A stretch of 64,000 nucleotides of DNA from Cyclonatronum proteinivorum (GCF_003353065.1 NZ_CP027806.1:1-64000); one strand, 5' to 3'; shown: positions 8,269 through 18,861, counted from the first letter of the stretch. Notes: generated by a model from the letters alone, not told the origin. Numbers and translations: made by a program.

Positions 8269-9525
8269 ATGAGCGGAAAAAACAAAAAAGAACGGATTCA
8301 ATGCTCGTTTTGCGGTCGTCCCTCGGCTCAGGTTAACAGTATGATTGCCGGGCCGGATGTTTTTATATGCGACTACTGCGTGAATGACGCGGCCGGAATC
8401 GTAGCACAGGAAGACACCAAACGAAAAAAATCACGCACAGCCAACTACCGTCAGACCTTTAAGCCGGTAGAGATCAAGGCCAAACTTGATGAATATGTCA
8501 TTGGTCAGGAGTATGCAAAGAAATCGCTTTCTGTTGCCGTTTATAACCACTATAAGCGGATCAACAACGCGCTTTTCAATGCTTCAGCGGATGAAATACA
8601 GATCGACAAAAGCAACATTTTGCTTCTCGGCCCGACCGGCTCAGGTAAAACACTCCTCGCCCGCACCCTTGCGCGCCTCATTGATGTACCCATTACGATA
8701 GCCGACGCCACCGCCCTTACGGAAGCCGGATATGTGGGGGAAGATGTGGAAAGCATTCTGTCCAACCTCCTGCAGGCTGCCGATTATGACGTAGAACGGG
8801 CGCAGAAAGGCATTGTTTATCTCGATGAAGTTGACAAGGTTGCGCGTAAAAGCGACAACCCGAGCATAACCCGTGATGTATCCGGAGAAGGAGTGCAGCA
8901 GGCCCTTCTCAAAATTCTGGAAGGCACCGTCGCCAATGTCCCCCCCAAAGGCGGGCGCAAGCATCCCGAGCAAAGCTTCGTGAAGATAGACACAACCAAT
9001 ATTCTGTTTATCTGCGGTGGCGCATTCGATGGCCTCGCAGATGTTATTTCACGCCGGATGTCCACCTCTTCCATGGGCTTTCAGAGTGCCGAACAGGTGA
9101 AGTTCGATAAAAACAATCCCGACATCTTCACCTACACCGAACCCGAAGATCTGCAAAAATTCGGACTCATTCCCGAGCTTATCGGACGACTCCCCGTTAT
9201 CTCGGGCCTGCATCAGCTGGATCGGGAATCGCTCATTCAGATTATGACCAAGCCCAAAAATGCCATCGTGAAACAGTATCAGCGTCTGTTTGAAATCGAA
9301 GGCGTTGAGCTTGTTTTTGAAGATGAAGCCCTCGAAGCGGTAGTAGAGCGCGCATTGGCACGTAAAACCGGGGCACGCGGACTGAAATCCATCATGGAAA
9401 AATCCATGCTCGATATCATGTTCACCCTGCCGACCATGCGAAACGTGAAGCGGTGCACCATTACCAAGGCAACCATTCTGGAAGACGCGCCGCCTGTTTA
9501 TGAAAAACAGAAAGCCTCAGCCTGA
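8269..9525 (+). CDS. clpX: ATP-dependent Clp protease ATPase subunit ClpX
   Basis: This AAA+ unfoldase selects substrates and feeds ClpP. The 418 residues show the N-terminal zinc-binding domain with C12, C15, C34 and C37 (CSFC...CDYC). Walker A is GPTGSGKT (about 126-133) and Walker B is IVYLDEVDK, followed by the sensor and IGR-type motif [10 protein letters not shown] (substrate/ClpP contact region). Length and motif order are standard. Confidence 0.97.
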   Translation: MSGKNKKERIQCSFCGRPSAQVNSMIAGPDVFICDYCVNDAAGIVAQEDTKRKKSRTANYRQTFKPVEIKAKLDEYVIGQEYAKKSLSVAVYNHYKRINNALFNASADEIQIDKSNILLLGPTGSGKTLLARTLARLIDVPITIADATALTEAGYVGEDVESILSNLLQAADYDVERAQKGIVYLDEVDKVARKSDNPSITRDVSGEGVQQALLKILEGTVANVPPKGGRKHPEQSFVKIDTTNILFICGGAFDGLADVISRRMSTSSMGFQSAEQVKFDKNNPDIFTYTEPEDLQKFGLIPELIGRLPVISGLHQLDRESLIQIMTKPKNAIVKQYQRLFEIEGVELVFEDEALEAVVERALARKTGARGLKSIMEKSMLDIMFTLPTMRNVKRCTITKATILEDAPPVYEKQKASA

Positions 9526-9581
9526 AAATGATGAAGCCCGCAGGCTTTCTCTGCCGGGTTTACCGCAAACAGTTTAATCCC

Positions 9582-9630
9582 AAAGCGCGCTTTCTGAATC
9601 TTACTCTGAGATCAAAGGCGCGCTTTTTTT
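9582..9630 (+). terminator. Terminator after clpX
   Basis: AAAGCGCGC (9582-9590) pairs with GCGCGCTTT (9618-9626), with a long loop and a T run to 9630. Confidence 0.8.
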
Positions 9631-9658
9631 ATAGAACCTTTCCCGCAACTTTCCTGCC

Positions 9659-9955
9659 ATGTCTTATTACAGCAATAAACCTGTTGCCTTAAAGGACGCG
9701 CTCAAGACTTTTTTAGACCAGCATCCGCAGCGTAAAAAACTCAAGCGCGGTATGATTTTATCCCTTTTGCCGGAAGTTGCCGGCGAACGAATCATGCAGC
9801 AGGTAAAGGATTTCTGGCTGAAAGGAGAAACCCTGTTCATCAAGGTTGAAAATCAGGCCTGGCGTCAGGAGCTGCACTATCAGCGCTTTTCTCTCAAAGA
9901 GCGGCTCAACCGCCGTGTCCGGGATGAAGTCATTCGTGAAATCGTTGTTTTATAA
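9659..9955 (+). CDS. DciA-like DUF721 protein
   Basis: This 98-residue basic protein has the DUF721 pattern: a helical start, then EVAGERIMQQVKDFWLKGETLFIKVENQAWRQEL-type residues. Proteins of this family (DciA) load or assist the replicative helicase in bacteria lacking DnaC/DnaI. Helicase loading is therefore an inference from family. Its place near dnaA-linked genes is compatible but not proof. Confidence 0.75.
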   Translation: MSYYSNKPVALKDALKTFLDQHPQRKKLKRGMILSLLPEVAGERIMQQVKDFWLKGETLFIKVENQAWRQELHYQRFSLKERLNRRVRDEVIREIVVL

Positions 9956-10027
9956 GAGTACAGCCAACTTTTGTTTATATTCAGAGTCATCCGAACTTGC
10001 GTCAAATTCTTCTTAACCTGAAAAGTT

Positions 10028-11032
10028 ATGCCCGGTTTTTTTTCATTTGTTGTTTCGCTTTGGGAGCGGGTGAAAGCCGCTTCAGCCAGCCGGGGGGTGA
10101 GCAGCTCTGCCAACATGCAGCGCACCGAAAAAGTACTCGTCTTTTTCGTTGCTTACAGCATAGCACTTGGGCTGTGGCTCCTTATTAACCTGAGCCGGGA
10201 CTTTTCCTTTACACAGCATATTCCGCTCTACTACGGTGCCTTTCCGGAAGACAAGGCGCCGGTTCAGAGCCTTCCGGAATCTGTACGGGCTACGTTTACG
10301 GGTGAAGGCTGGAAGCTACTGGGATTATCCCGAAACACGCAGCGGCTGGCCGTAGATGTTAATGAGACGACAACCGATCTCACCGGACTCATCGAACAGC
10401 AAATTACCGCGACCAGCGACATCGGCCTGAGCCGGGTCGAACCAGCCCGTATTACCCTGCAGCTTGAAGAAGCCCTGACCCGCAAAATTCCGGTTGTGCC
10501 CAATATTGAGCTTCAGACCCGGCGTCAGTTTGGCTTGTCCCGCCCGCCTGTTATCAGCCCGGATAGTGTTACCATCAGCGGAGCCCGGTCGCTCATCCAA
10601 AACATTGACAGCTGGCCCACAGAGAGCAAAGTATTCCGTGATTTACAGGCTCCCGTTCAGGCTTCCATTCCGCTTCAGGACAGCGGGGAGCTGATACGCC
10701 TGAGCGACACGGAAGTCCGTTTAAGTGCGAGCGTTGTTGAGTTTACAGAAGGTGAAACCCGCGTACCTGTTGAAATCACAGAAGGCTCAAACCGTCCGGG
10801 TATCATTCTGTCCCCCTCTGTACTTACGGTGCGCTACAATGTACCTGTCTCTGAGTATGCCGAAGTAAACCGGCGGCAGCTGTTCCGTGCGGTCATCCCC
10901 TATCAGGAAATACTGGCAGACACTACCGGTTTCCTGCACCCGCAGCTCATAGCCGATGATTCCGAATTTGCCGTAAGCATCAGATCTGCAGTACCCCGCC
11001 GGGTTTCCTATTTTATTTTGATTGATGAGTGA
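10028..11032 (+). CDS. YbbR-domain membrane-anchored protein (CdaR-like)
   Basis: A single membrane segment (about 36-56: VLVFFVAYSIALGLWLLINL) is followed by a long extracytoplasmic part. That part has repeated beta-rich units of YbbR type (PVVPNIELQTRR..., VPVEITEGSNR...). In Firmicutes such proteins (CdaR) sit with the diadenylate cyclase CdaA. No CdaA is seen here, so a c-di-AMP role would be speculative. A shorter start at 10115 (MQRTEKV) is possible. The frame is convergent with ispH. Confidence 0.7.
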   Translation: MPGFFSFVVSLWERVKAASASRGVSSSANMQRTEKVLVFFVAYSIALGLWLLINLSRDFSFTQHIPLYYGAFPEDKAPVQSLPESVRATFTGEGWKLLGLSRNTQRLAVDVNETTTDLTGLIEQQITATSDIGLSRVEPARITLQLEEALTRKIPVVPNIELQTRRQFGLSRPPVISPDSVTISGARSLIQNIDSWPTESKVFRDLQAPVQASIPLQDSGELIRLSDTEVRLSASVVEFTEGETRVPVEITEGSNRPGIILSPSVLTVRYNVPVSEYAEVNRRQLFRAVIPYQEILADTTGFLHPQLIADDSEFAVSIRSAVPRRVSYFILIDE

Positions 11033-11154
11033 AATGGGATGGGCGCCTTGCCCGAACCCGAAGCTCATCCATCATTAAAAATATATCTTACAATGCCGTC
11101 GGCGGAAGATAATCTTCCGACCCCGCACTTATTTTTCCGGGAATTACGTACGGC

Positions 11155-12399
11155 CTAAACCGCCTCCGACCTGAACGGCAACAGGGCTTCTTCCAACGAA
11201 TGTGTTCCTTCAAAATAATCAAGCACCTTCAGAATCACTTCGTCAACCAGAGAATCGGGGCAGGAAGCACCCGATGTAATGGCAATTTTGAGCGGTCGTT
11301 CTGACTGAAGCGGCAGCCAGTTTTGAGATACGAGCACCTGTTTTTTCCATTGATCATAGTGATGAATTTCTTCGGGAGACTTCATCTCGGATACGTCTCT
11401 TATATGATAGGTCGGAAATTTGTGCTCGAGTAGCTCAACAAGGTGAGTTGTGTTGGATGAGTTGTAGCCGCCAACGACCAGCGCGAGATCGGCATCCACT
11501 TCCATAAGGGCACGGGTCGCGCTTTGGTTTTCGTTGGTGGCGTAGCATAGGGTGTCGGAAGTGTCAGCGAAGTGCTTTTTCACATTATCCTCACCGTATT
11601 TCTCGACAACAGCCGCCCTCAGAATATCCATGACTTCCTGCGTTTCGGTAGCAAGCATGGTCGTTTGGTTAATGACACCGAATTTTTCCAGATCCTGCAG
11701 CGGATTAAAGCCCGGCGTTGACTTATGCCCGAAATACGTGTCGAAATCGCTAAGCGGACGCTTCTCCAGCATGATTTCAGCGAGCATGCGGGCCTCATCC
11801 GGGTTCAGCACCACAACAACTGCAGATGAAGCGGCGGCACTGTGGGAAAAAGTAGCGCGGGTTTCCTCATGCGTATGCTTGCCGTGAATCACCAGCGCAT
11901 TTTCTTTTTTCCCAAGCTGACGACCTCTTTTCCAGACTTTCTCCACAAAAGGGCAGGTCGTATCGTACTGATAAGGATTGATACCGATGGCTTCCAGCTC
12001 CCGCTGAATTTCAAGGGTTGTTCCGAAAGCGGGCACAATTACGATATCATCAGCGCTAAGGTCGGAAAAGGGGATGAGCACTTCACCGTTGGTTTCAAAA
12101 AGAAACTTAACCCCGCGCCGCTTCAGGTCTTCATTCACATTGGGATTGTGAATCATCTCACTGAGAAGGTAGATATTCTTATCGGGGTTTTGCTCAACGG
12201 TCCGGTACGCGATATCAATGGCATTTTCCACACCGTAACAGAAACCAAAATGCCGCGGAACCAAGAATTGCACCGGCCCGAAATCGATGGTCACCGGCTC
12301 GAGATTTTTCTTGCGCGGATCGAGCACCTGCCGCGCCTCTTTTACGGTTTTGATAATTTCCGCGGTGTAGAATTCAGGGATATCGAATTTCTTGGCCAT
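11155..12399 (-). CDS. ispH: 4-hydroxy-3-methylbut-2-enyl diphosphate reductase
   Basis: An iron-sulfur enzyme that makes IPP and DMAPP in the last step of the MEP isoprenoid pathway. The 414-residue form is the long type with an N-terminal extension. The three cluster cysteines are in GFCYGVENA (C54), TTCPFVEKVW (C149) and ASCPDSLVDE near the C-terminus. It lies downstream of smc on the same strand. Confidence 0.93.
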   Translation of the reverse strand: MAKKFDIPEFYTAEIIKTVKEARQVLDPRKKNLEPVTIDFGPVQFLVPRHFGFCYGVENAIDIAYRTVEQNPDKNIYLLSEMIHNPNVNEDLKRRGVKFLFETNGEVLIPFSDLSADDIVIVPAFGTTLEIQRELEAIGINPYQYDTTCPFVEKVWKRGRQLGKKENALVIHGKHTHEETRATFSHSAAASSAVVVVLNPDEARMLAEIMLEKRPLSDFDTYFGHKSTPGFNPLQDLEKFGVINQTTMLATETQEVMDILRAAVVEKYGEDNVKKHFADTSDTLCYATNENQSATRALMEVDADLALVVGGYNSSNTTHLVELLEHKFPTYHIRDVSEMKSPEEIHHYDQWKKQVLVSQNWLPLQSERPLKIAITSGASCPDSLVDEVILKVLDYFEGTHSLEEALLPFRSEAV

Positions 12400-12492
12400 C
12401 TGCTGTATGGATGAGTTGATTTATGATACTTTCTGCATGAAGTCCTACAAACAATAGCCGGCCCGCAAGCGTTTCTGTTGCTGCGACTTACC

Positions 12493-15400
12493 TCAGCCGG
12501 CCTGCTGCTGAACCCCGTCAAGCCGCACCCCAACGAGACGACTTACACCCGTTTCCTGCATGGTTACCCCGTACATGACTTCTGCCTTTTCCATGGTTTT
12601 TTTGTTGTGGGTAATCACAATAAACTGCGTCTCCCCGCTGAACTGCCGGATGAGACTGGTAAACCGATCAACATTGGCATCATCGAGCGGAGCATCAACT
12701 TCATCAAGAATACAGAAGGGGGAAGGTTTCACGAGATAGATTGAAAACAACAGTGCAATCGCAGTGAGCGTTTTTTCACCCCCCGAAAGCTGTTCAATAT
12801 TGGAAGGCCGCTTGCCCCTGGGCTTGGCTATAATTTCGATACGGTGATCAAGGGGGTCGTCTGAACGCTCTTCGAGAATGAGATCGCAGAAATCATCCTC
12901 CATAAACAGCATGCTGAAAACGCGTTTGAAATTCTCCCGAATCTGCTCAAACGTATCCTGAAAACGCGCATTGGCCGTGTCGTTGATTTCCTTAATGGTT
13001 TGCCTGAGCTTCTGCTCGGCCTCATGCAGGTCGCTGATTTGAGTTTCGTAAAAATCCAGGCGTTCTTTTTCCTCTTCGTATTCCTCAATAGCCAGCGGAT
13101 TCACCTCCCCGATCGAACGCAGCCGCTCGCGCAGTTTCTGAATTTCCTGCTTTACTTCCGCTGCATCGGTTTCTTCCGGAAGGCTGCTCTCAATCTGCTC
13201 CATCATCTTCCCGTAGGTCTGCCAGATGTGATCGCTTACGGATGTTGCAGCCATTTCGAATTTCGACTGCCGGATCTGCAGCTCGTGCAACAGGTTGGTA
13301 TTTACCTCTTTTTTGCGCTGCAGCTGCCGCACCTGTTCTTCCAGATCACGAATGCGACCGCGCTGCCGGGCGGTTGCTTCTTCCGTCTCGCGCCAGGCAT
13401 TGTCGGCTTTACGGCGCTGCACTTCAAGTTCTTCAAGGCGTTCTTCGAGTTCCTCCGTCTGATTCCGCAGGGCTTCAATTTTTTCCCGGCTTGTGCGTGC
13501 CTGTCCGGCACGCTGTTCGAGCCGCTCTTTGATCGTAGTGATGGATTGTCCGGCCTGCTCAATCTCACGCTGATAGCTCTCGGCTTCTGAACGCAAACGC
13601 TGTTCCTTCACCCGTGCGTCGTTCATAGACTGCTGCGCCCGCTGCCGGGCCTCCTCTTTCTGCCGGAGCTCATTGCGCAGCATCAGTTGCTCTTCAATCA
13701 CCTGATCCATGCGGAACTTGATGTCATCCAGCTGCGGCTGAAGCTCGGTGAGCTGTGAACGGGTCTGACTGATCTGCGTACCGAGCCCTTCTTCCCGCTT
13801 CTCAATATCAGCAAGATTGCGCGCATAAAGCTGTCTTTCAGACTGTACAGCTGCCAGTCGCTGCTCGGTTTTACGGACGCCGCTTTCAGCCTCCCGAAGC
13901 TGTTTACGCGCCGTTTCTTCATCCAGCCCGGCAAGTTCTTCGTTTGTTTTTTCCAGGGTGATGTGTGCCTGCGCAATGCCGGCTTCCTGCTCCTGAATTT
14001 TTGATTCCAGGCGTGACAAGCGGTCTTTGAGTCCTACCCGAAGCCCGATATTTTTTTCTTCCCCTCCGCCCCGGATGATACCCTCCCGACGGATGAGTGC
14101 TCCTTCGGGCGTCACAAACATCAGGGTCTCTTCATGCCCCTGCTCCTCAAACGCAGCACTTGCCTGCGTCACGGAATCCGCCATAAAAACGGAGCCCAGT
14201 AACAGGTTGCGCAGCGGGAGAAGGCTGTCCTCACAGTTCACACGCGCCGCGAGAGAATCGGGATGTACATCGCCCTGAGCCAACTGCGGATGACGCCTGA
14301 TCCGCGCTTCAAGCACCTCCTTTACAAAAATTTGGGCACGACCTTTGTTTTGCTGTGCGAGTAAGGTAAATGCATGGTCCGCCTGATCCTGCGTATCCGC
14401 AACCAGCAAGAAACGGGCTTCTCCGAGCGCTGCTTCCAGGGCAACGGCAAATTCCTGCTGCGTCGAAAACAAATCCGTAATTACGGTAAGCGGCTGATTT
14501 TCTTCCAAAAGGAAGCGCACGCTGCCGGGAAAAGACTCGTGAGAGCGGGCAATCTGTTCTACCAGTTCCCGCTCAGATTCCAGGGCTGATAGCCGGCTTT
14601 GCAGGATCCGAAGCTCATCTTTCAGGTCGCTAATGCGCTGCCGCGCCTGCTCCCGCTTCTGCCCGATCTCCGTCAGAGCCGCTTCCGCCAGCTGCTGTTT
14701 CTCCCGCTGCTGCGCTAACTGTTCCGACAAAAGTGCTTCGTCTTTACTGTTAATGCCAAGTTCCTCAGAGAGTTCTTCTTTTTGCCGTGCCATGCGCGCC
14801 AAATCTTCATCAACCCCTTCAATGCGTGACTCCAGCCGTATTTTCTGCGACTGAATCTGATTGATCTGATTGGTGAGCGCTTCCTGCTCGCGGGCAAGGT
14901 TGTTGACTTTACGGCGGAGTTCACCCGCTTCAAGATCGGCGTTCTTAAAAATATCCCGGAATTTATCCAGCTCTTCGGTGCCGCCCGTTAGCGCAATTTC
15001 ACGCTCTTTCAGGATATTTTCAGCGGTCAGCTTACTCCGTTTAAGTCCTGAAATATCATTTTCTGCCTGCTCAATATCGCGCTCAAACTGCAGGATGACC
15101 TGTTTTTCACTGCTGATTTTTTCCCGGTTAATCCGAATCGTCGTCTCGGTCTCGCGATAGCGCGATTGCACGGCACCGAGTTCACGCCGGGCCTCCGCGG
15201 CTGCACGCTCACGCTCCGTCAGCTTTCCGCCGGCAATAACCAGTTCTTCTTCCAGGGCTGTGTATTGCTGTTCCAGCTGCGACTTCTCCTGCTCCGCGGC
15301 CACAATTTGTTCCACGAGCGGCTTAAGCTGCTGCTGAACACGATCGTACTCCTGCTTCGACCAAGCCAGGTCGAGTGTTTCCAGTCGTTCGTTATAATCT

Positions 15401-16047
15401 TTGGCCTTGCGGGCTTTATCTGCCTGCAACTGCAGGGAGCGCGTTTTTTTGCGGATTTCAACCAGAATATCTTCAACCCGCTGCAAGTCTGCGATGGTCT
15501 CATCGAGTTTGCGAAGGGTTTGCTTGCGCTTTTCCTTATAGCGGGTTACGCCCGCGGCCTCCTCAAACAAACGACGGCGGTCGTTGTTTTTATCATTGAG
15601 GATTTCTTCCACCATTTTCAGCTCAATCACGGAATAAGCGCCGGGACCAATGCCTGTATCCATAAACAGTTCGACAATGTCCTTGAGGCGACAGACGGAG
15701 CCATTCAGAAGGTACTCGCTGTCTCCGGAGCGAAACAGACGGCGGCTGATGGTCACTTCCGTATATTCGAGCGGCAGCACCCCGCGGTTGTTTTGAATAG
15801 TGATGGAGACCTCCGCCATCCCCAGCGCTTTTTTGGTTGCCGTACCATTGAAAATCACACTCTGCATCGCTGCCGAACGAAGCAAACTTGCACGCTGCTC
15901 TCCCAAAACCCAGCGCAGGGCATCTACGATATTCGACTTCCCGCAGCCATTCGGGCCTACAATTCCGGTAATCCCGCTGTCAAAACGGACCGTCGTTTTG
16001 TTGGCGAAGCTTTTGAATCCGTGAAGCGATAACTCAGATAAATACAT
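12493..16047 (-). CDS. smc: Chromosome partition protein SMC
   Basis: An ABC-type ATPase that compacts and separates chromosomes. The 1184-residue length is normal. Walker A GPNGCGKS is at 31-38. Two long heptad-rich coiled coils flank a hinge region (about 510-670). The C-terminal head has the signature LSGGEKTL and Walker B FCILDEVDAPLDDAN. No scpA or scpB is visible in this window. Confidence 0.97.
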   Translation of the reverse strand: MYLSELSLHGFKSFANKTTVRFDSGITGIVGPNGCGKSNIVDALRWVLGEQRASLLRSAAMQSVIFNGTATKKALGMAEVSITIQNNRGVLPLEYTEVTISRRLFRSGDSEYLLNGSVCRLKDIVELFMDTGIGPGAYSVIELKMVEEILNDKNNDRRRLFEEAAGVTRYKEKRKQTLRKLDETIADLQRVEDILVEIRKKTRSLQLQADKARKAKDYNERLETLDLAWSKQEYDRVQQQLKPLVEQIVAAEQEKSQLEQQYTALEEELVIAGGKLTERERAAAEARRELGAVQSRYRETETTIRINREKISSEKQVILQFERDIEQAENDISGLKRSKLTAENILKEREIALTGGTEELDKFRDIFKNADLEAGELRRKVNNLAREQEALTNQINQIQSQKIRLESRIEGVDEDLARMARQKEELSEELGINSKDEALLSEQLAQQREKQQLAEAALTEIGQKREQARQRISDLKDELRILQSRLSALESERELVEQIARSHESFPGSVRFLLEENQPLTVITDLFSTQQEFAVALEAALGEARFLLVADTQDQADHAFTLLAQQNKGRAQIFVKEVLEARIRRHPQLAQGDVHPDSLAARVNCEDSLLPLRNLLLGSVFMADSVTQASAAFEEQGHEETLMFVTPEGALIRREGIIRGGGEEKNIGLRVGLKDRLSRLESKIQEQEAGIAQAHITLEKTNEELAGLDEETARKQLREAESGVRKTEQRLAAVQSERQLYARNLADIEKREEGLGTQISQTRSQLTELQPQLDDIKFRMDQVIEEQLMLRNELRQKEEARQRAQQSMNDARVKEQRLRSEAESYQREIEQAGQSITTIKERLEQRAGQARTSREKIEALRNQTEELEERLEELEVQRRKADNAWRETEEATARQRGRIRDLEEQVRQLQRKKEVNTNLLHELQIRQSKFEMAATSVSDHIWQTYGKMMEQIESSLPEETDAAEVKQEIQKLRERLRSIGEVNPLAIEEYEEEKERLDFYETQISDLHEAEQKLRQTIKEINDTANARFQDTFEQIRENFKRVFSMLFMEDDFCDLILEERSDDPLDHRIEIIAKPRGKRPSNIEQLSGGEKTLTAIALLFSIYLVKPSPFCILDEVDAPLDDANVDRFTSLIRQFSGETQFIVITHNKKTMEKAEVMYGVTMQETGVSRLVGVRLDGVQQQAG

Positions 16048-16145
16048 GGATAGGGATGGACGCGGTTACAGCTCCGATGGGAGCATGAGGCACAGCACAA
16101 CGAGGGCAGATTAGCGACATAAAGAAAGTCAGGGAAGGCGGAATT

Positions 16146-16177
16146 AAAAAGGCCGGCTGCACGCTGCAAACCGGCCT
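16146..16177 (-). terminator. Terminator after frr
   Basis: On the minus strand, AGGCCGG and CCGGCCT (16171-16177/16150-16156) form a 7-bp stem followed by TTTTT (16146-16150). It separates frr from smc. Confidence 0.8.
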
Positions 16178-16213
16178 GTAAAAATCTGCATCAATCTGCT
16201 TCAGGGCCGGAAA

Positions 16214-16783
16214 TTAAATACTCGTAATTTCCTGCTCTTTCTGCTTGAGCAACTCTTCCACCTGCTTGGTGTATTCATCGGTATAGTTCTGAATTTCTTC
16301 TTCAGAAGCAAAACGGGAGTCTTCCGGGAGCGAGTCGGATTTTACTTTTTTCTTGATTGCATCATTTGCATCGCGACGGGCATTACGGATACTAACCCGT
16401 GCTTTTTCGGTGGTATCACGCGCAATTTTCACCAGCTGCAAGCGGCGCTCTTCGGTAAGCACCGGAAGCGGAATACGGATAAGTTGCCCGTCATTCTGAG
16501 GATTGAGTCCCAGATTAGACGCCTGAATGGCACGCTCAATAGGCTGAATCATGCCTTTTTCCCAGGGCTGAATAACCAGCAAACGGGGCTCGGGAGCTGA
16601 GACATTAGCCACCTGATTAATCGGCGTCTGACTCCCGTAATAATCAACGCGGATGCCGTCAAGCAAAGAAGGGTTGGCCTTGCCCGCGCGTATATGGTTA
16701 AACTCCCGCTTCAGGAAATCAACGGAGAGCTCCATTTCCATTTTAGCTTCTTCGATGATTGGTTCTAATTCAGGTAAAATCAT
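16214..16783 (-). CDS. frr: Ribosome recycling factor
   Basis: With EF-G it splits the post-termination ribosome. The protein shows the RRF pattern (helical N-terminus, REFNHIRAGKANPSLLD, central VNVSAPEPRLLVIQPWEK-like segment, C-terminal long helix). I prefer the Met at 16783 (MILPELEPII), which gives 189 residues, over the Met three codons upstream. pyrH lies upstream on the same strand, but MITE copy 2 fills the gap. Confidence 0.95.
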   Translation of the reverse strand: MILPELEPIIEEAKMEMELSVDFLKREFNHIRAGKANPSLLDGIRVDYYGSQTPINQVANVSAPEPRLLVIQPWEKGMIQPIERAIQASNLGLNPQNDGQLIRIPLPVLTEERRLQLVKIARDTTEKARVSIRNARRDANDAIKKKVKSDSLPEDSRFASEEEIQNYTDEYTKQVEELLKQKEQEITSI

Positions 16784-16916
16784 AAAATGCAATAATTTGG
16801 AAGTACTATGAATCTGCTTAAACGCAAGGTGTTCTATAAAAACAGTCAGAATCTGAAAATACGACTTTAACCAGCGGTTTTAAAATTACAGTTAAGCCGG
16901 TTATTGCAGGACCAAC

Positions 16917-17162
16917 GTAACCGCATTATTCACCGGGAAATTTTCATACTGACAAGGTGAAGCTGAAAACCCGGCGGATGGGTACCCGGGTATCCTGAGC
17001 ATGAGTTTTCAGCTTCAACATCACCAACGGAGAAATTCTGCTTCACCCGGTGCGCGGTACTTGAACCACACCCAAATTTGGAGCACGCTTTTTTTCGCTA
17101 CGCAACATATAACCTTCCATGAAGGTCATACATCCCGTTTCATTGTGAATAGTGCGGGTTAA
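16917..17162. repeat. Palindromic MITE, copy 2 (between pyrH and frr)
   Basis: The element (16921-17158, 238 bp) has ends CCGCATTATTCAC and GTGAATAGTGCGGG. It has the same internal GAAGCTGAAAAC...GTTTTCAGCTTC arms as copies 1 and 3. The flanks are GTAA (left) and TTAA (right), a slightly decayed duplication. The right flank includes the pyrH stop codon (TAA on the minus strand, 17159-17161). Bases 16784-16916 show no gene. Confidence 0.85.
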
Positions 17163-17869
17163 TAATCCCATTCCACGAGCGTGCCAACCGGTTCTTTTTG
17201 GATTACTTTGAGAAGATTACCCGGCTTGCCCATGTTAAACACGATGATATTCGTGCGATTGTCGCGGCAGAGTGTGAATGCCGTCAGGTCCATGACGGAC
17301 AGCCTGCGGCTGAGCACTTCATCACCGGTTATTTTGTCGAATTTGATGGCATCCGGATTTTTCTCAGGGTCTTTGTCATAAACGCCGTCAACGCGGGTCC
17401 CTTTCAGGATGACATCTGCCTCAATTTCAATGGCGCGGAGTGAGCCTGCGGTATCCGTTGTGAAGTAGGGGTTACCGGTACCGGCTCCGAAAATAACTAC
17501 ACGTCCTTTTTCAAGATGTCGCACAGCACGGCGGCGAATAAAGGGTTCGGCGATCTGCTCCATACGGATTGCTGACTGCAGCCGGGTCGGCACACCTTTC
17601 TGCTCGAGGGCATCCTGCAAGGCCATGCTGTTAATCATCGTAGCAAGCATTCCCATGTAGTCCCCCTGCACCCGGTCCATCCCGAAGGTTGCGGCTTTCA
17701 TGCCTCTGAAAATATTTCCGCCGCCAATTACGATGGCTACCTGAACGCCCTGCTCGTGCACGAGCCTGATTTCATCGGCAAATGCTTCCAGTACCTTGCC
17801 GTCTATTCCATGTCCTTGTTCTCCCAGCAAGGCTTCGCCGCTGAGTTTTAATAAAATTCGCTTATACAT
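17159..17869 (-). CDS. pyrH: Uridylate kinase
   Basis: It phosphorylates UMP to UDP as a homohexamer of the amino-acid-kinase fold. It begins [16 protein letters not shown], the conserved start, so I use the ATG at 17869, not the one 14 codons upstream. Motifs [10 protein letters not shown] and [15 protein letters not shown] (nucleotide binding) are present; the length is 236 residues. The gene order tsf-pyrH-frr is the usual bacterial one. Confidence 0.96.
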   Translation of the reverse strand: MYKRILLKLSGEALLGEQGHGIDGKVLEAFADEIRLVHEQGVQVAIVIGGGNIFRGMKAATFGMDRVQGDYMGMLATMINSMALQDALEQKGVPTRLQSAIRMEQIAEPFIRRRAVRHLEKGRVVIFGAGTGNPYFTTDTAGSLRAIEIEADVILKGTRVDGVYDKDPEKNPDAIKFDKITGDEVLSRRLSVMDLTAFTLCRDNRTNIIVFNMGKPGNLLKVIQKEPVGTLVEWDY

Positions 17870-17980
17870 AATACAGCATGATTTATCTGTGAAAGTTGGT
17901 ACGAACAGCAACCGGATTACGCCAGGCCGGTCTTCTCATTATACTACAAATTCAGGGGTTCCGCAGTCTTTTTCAGCCAA

Positions 17981-18014
17981 AAAAAAGGCTACTCCCGAAA
18001 CCGGAAGCAGCCTT
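17981..18014 (-). terminator. Terminator after tsf
   Basis: On the minus strand AAGGCT and AGCCTT (18009-18014/17985-17990), extended by partly paired inner bases, are followed by T8. It separates tsf from pyrH. Confidence 0.75.
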
Positions 18015-18030
18015 GTGTTACAATGCTCAA

Positions 18031-18861
18031 TTAGTTCTCGCCGAGCTGAATGCGGCTGAACCGCTTCACGCTTGGCTCGCCTTCCTTCTTAAGGTACTGT
18101 GCGACGCTCAGGCTGTTGTCCTTTACGAACTTCTGCTCAAGCAGTACGCGCTCCTCGTAGAAACGACGAATTTTGCCTTCGGCCGCTTTTTTGGCGATTT
18201 CAGCGGGCTTGCCTTCGTTGATGAGCTGTTCGATAGCAATTTCGCGCTCTTTTTCGAGCAGAGAAGCATCGACTTCTTCGCGGGTCGCAGCAATCGGTGA
18301 CATGGCGGCAACCTGCATGGCTACGTCTTTTCCAACTTCCGGATTTTTGACCTCACCGTCGAAATCAACCAGCACAGCAAGCTGACTTCCTGGGTGAATG
18401 TAGCTCACGATCTGACCTTCGGTTGTAAACAGCTCTACACGGCTGACGTCAATTTTCTCGCCAATCTTTCCTACCAGGGTTTCAAGCTGTGTTGCAACGG
18501 TAGCTTTGCCAAACGGAAGGGCTTTGAAATCGTCGGCTGAAGCCGTGTTGTTGTCAAAAGCCAGCTTGGCGAAGTCTGTTGCATTCTGAATGAATTCTTC
18601 ATTGCGGGCCACGAAGTCTGTTTCACAGTTAAGCTCAACTGCGGCAGCTTTTTTGCCGTCTTCGCTCAGGTGTACCGCAATAAGTCCCTGCTTGGCGTCG
18701 CGGTCAGCGCGTTTCTCTGCTACTTTCTGACCTTTTTTACGCAGGTATTCGATAGCGGCGTCCATATCACCATTGGCTTCGGCAAGGGCTTTCTTACAGT
18801 CCATCATACCGGCGCCTGTGACATCACGTAGTTTTTTTACATCTGCTGCTGAGATACTCAT
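18031..18861 (-). CDS. tsf: Elongation factor Ts
   Basis: The nucleotide exchange factor for EF-Tu. The 276-residue protein has the N-terminal UBA-like signature (VKKLRDVTGAGMMDCKKAL) and the TDFVARNE motif (about 81-88), standard for EF-Ts. It is downstream of rpsB, with a hairpin in the 238-bp gap. Confidence 0.97.
   Translation of the reverse strand: MSISAADVKKLRDVTGAGMMDCKKALAEANGDMDAAIEYLRKKGQKVAEKRADRDAKQGLIAVHLSEDGKKAAAVELNCETDFVARNEEFIQNATDFAKLAFDNNTASADDFKALPFGKATVATQLETLVGKIGEKIDVSRVELFTTEGQIVSYIHPGSQLAVLVDFDGEVKNPEVGKDVAMQVAAMSPIAATREEVDASLLEKEREIAIEQLINEGKPAEIAKKAAEGKIRRFYEERVLLEQKFVKDNSLSVAQYLKKEGEPSVKRFSRIQLGEN

Noticed and set aside
11104-11118. Bidirectional terminator between the YbbR gene and ispH (GGAAGAT/ATCTTCC)
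   Set aside because: The stem is short, has practically no loop and no T-run on either side.
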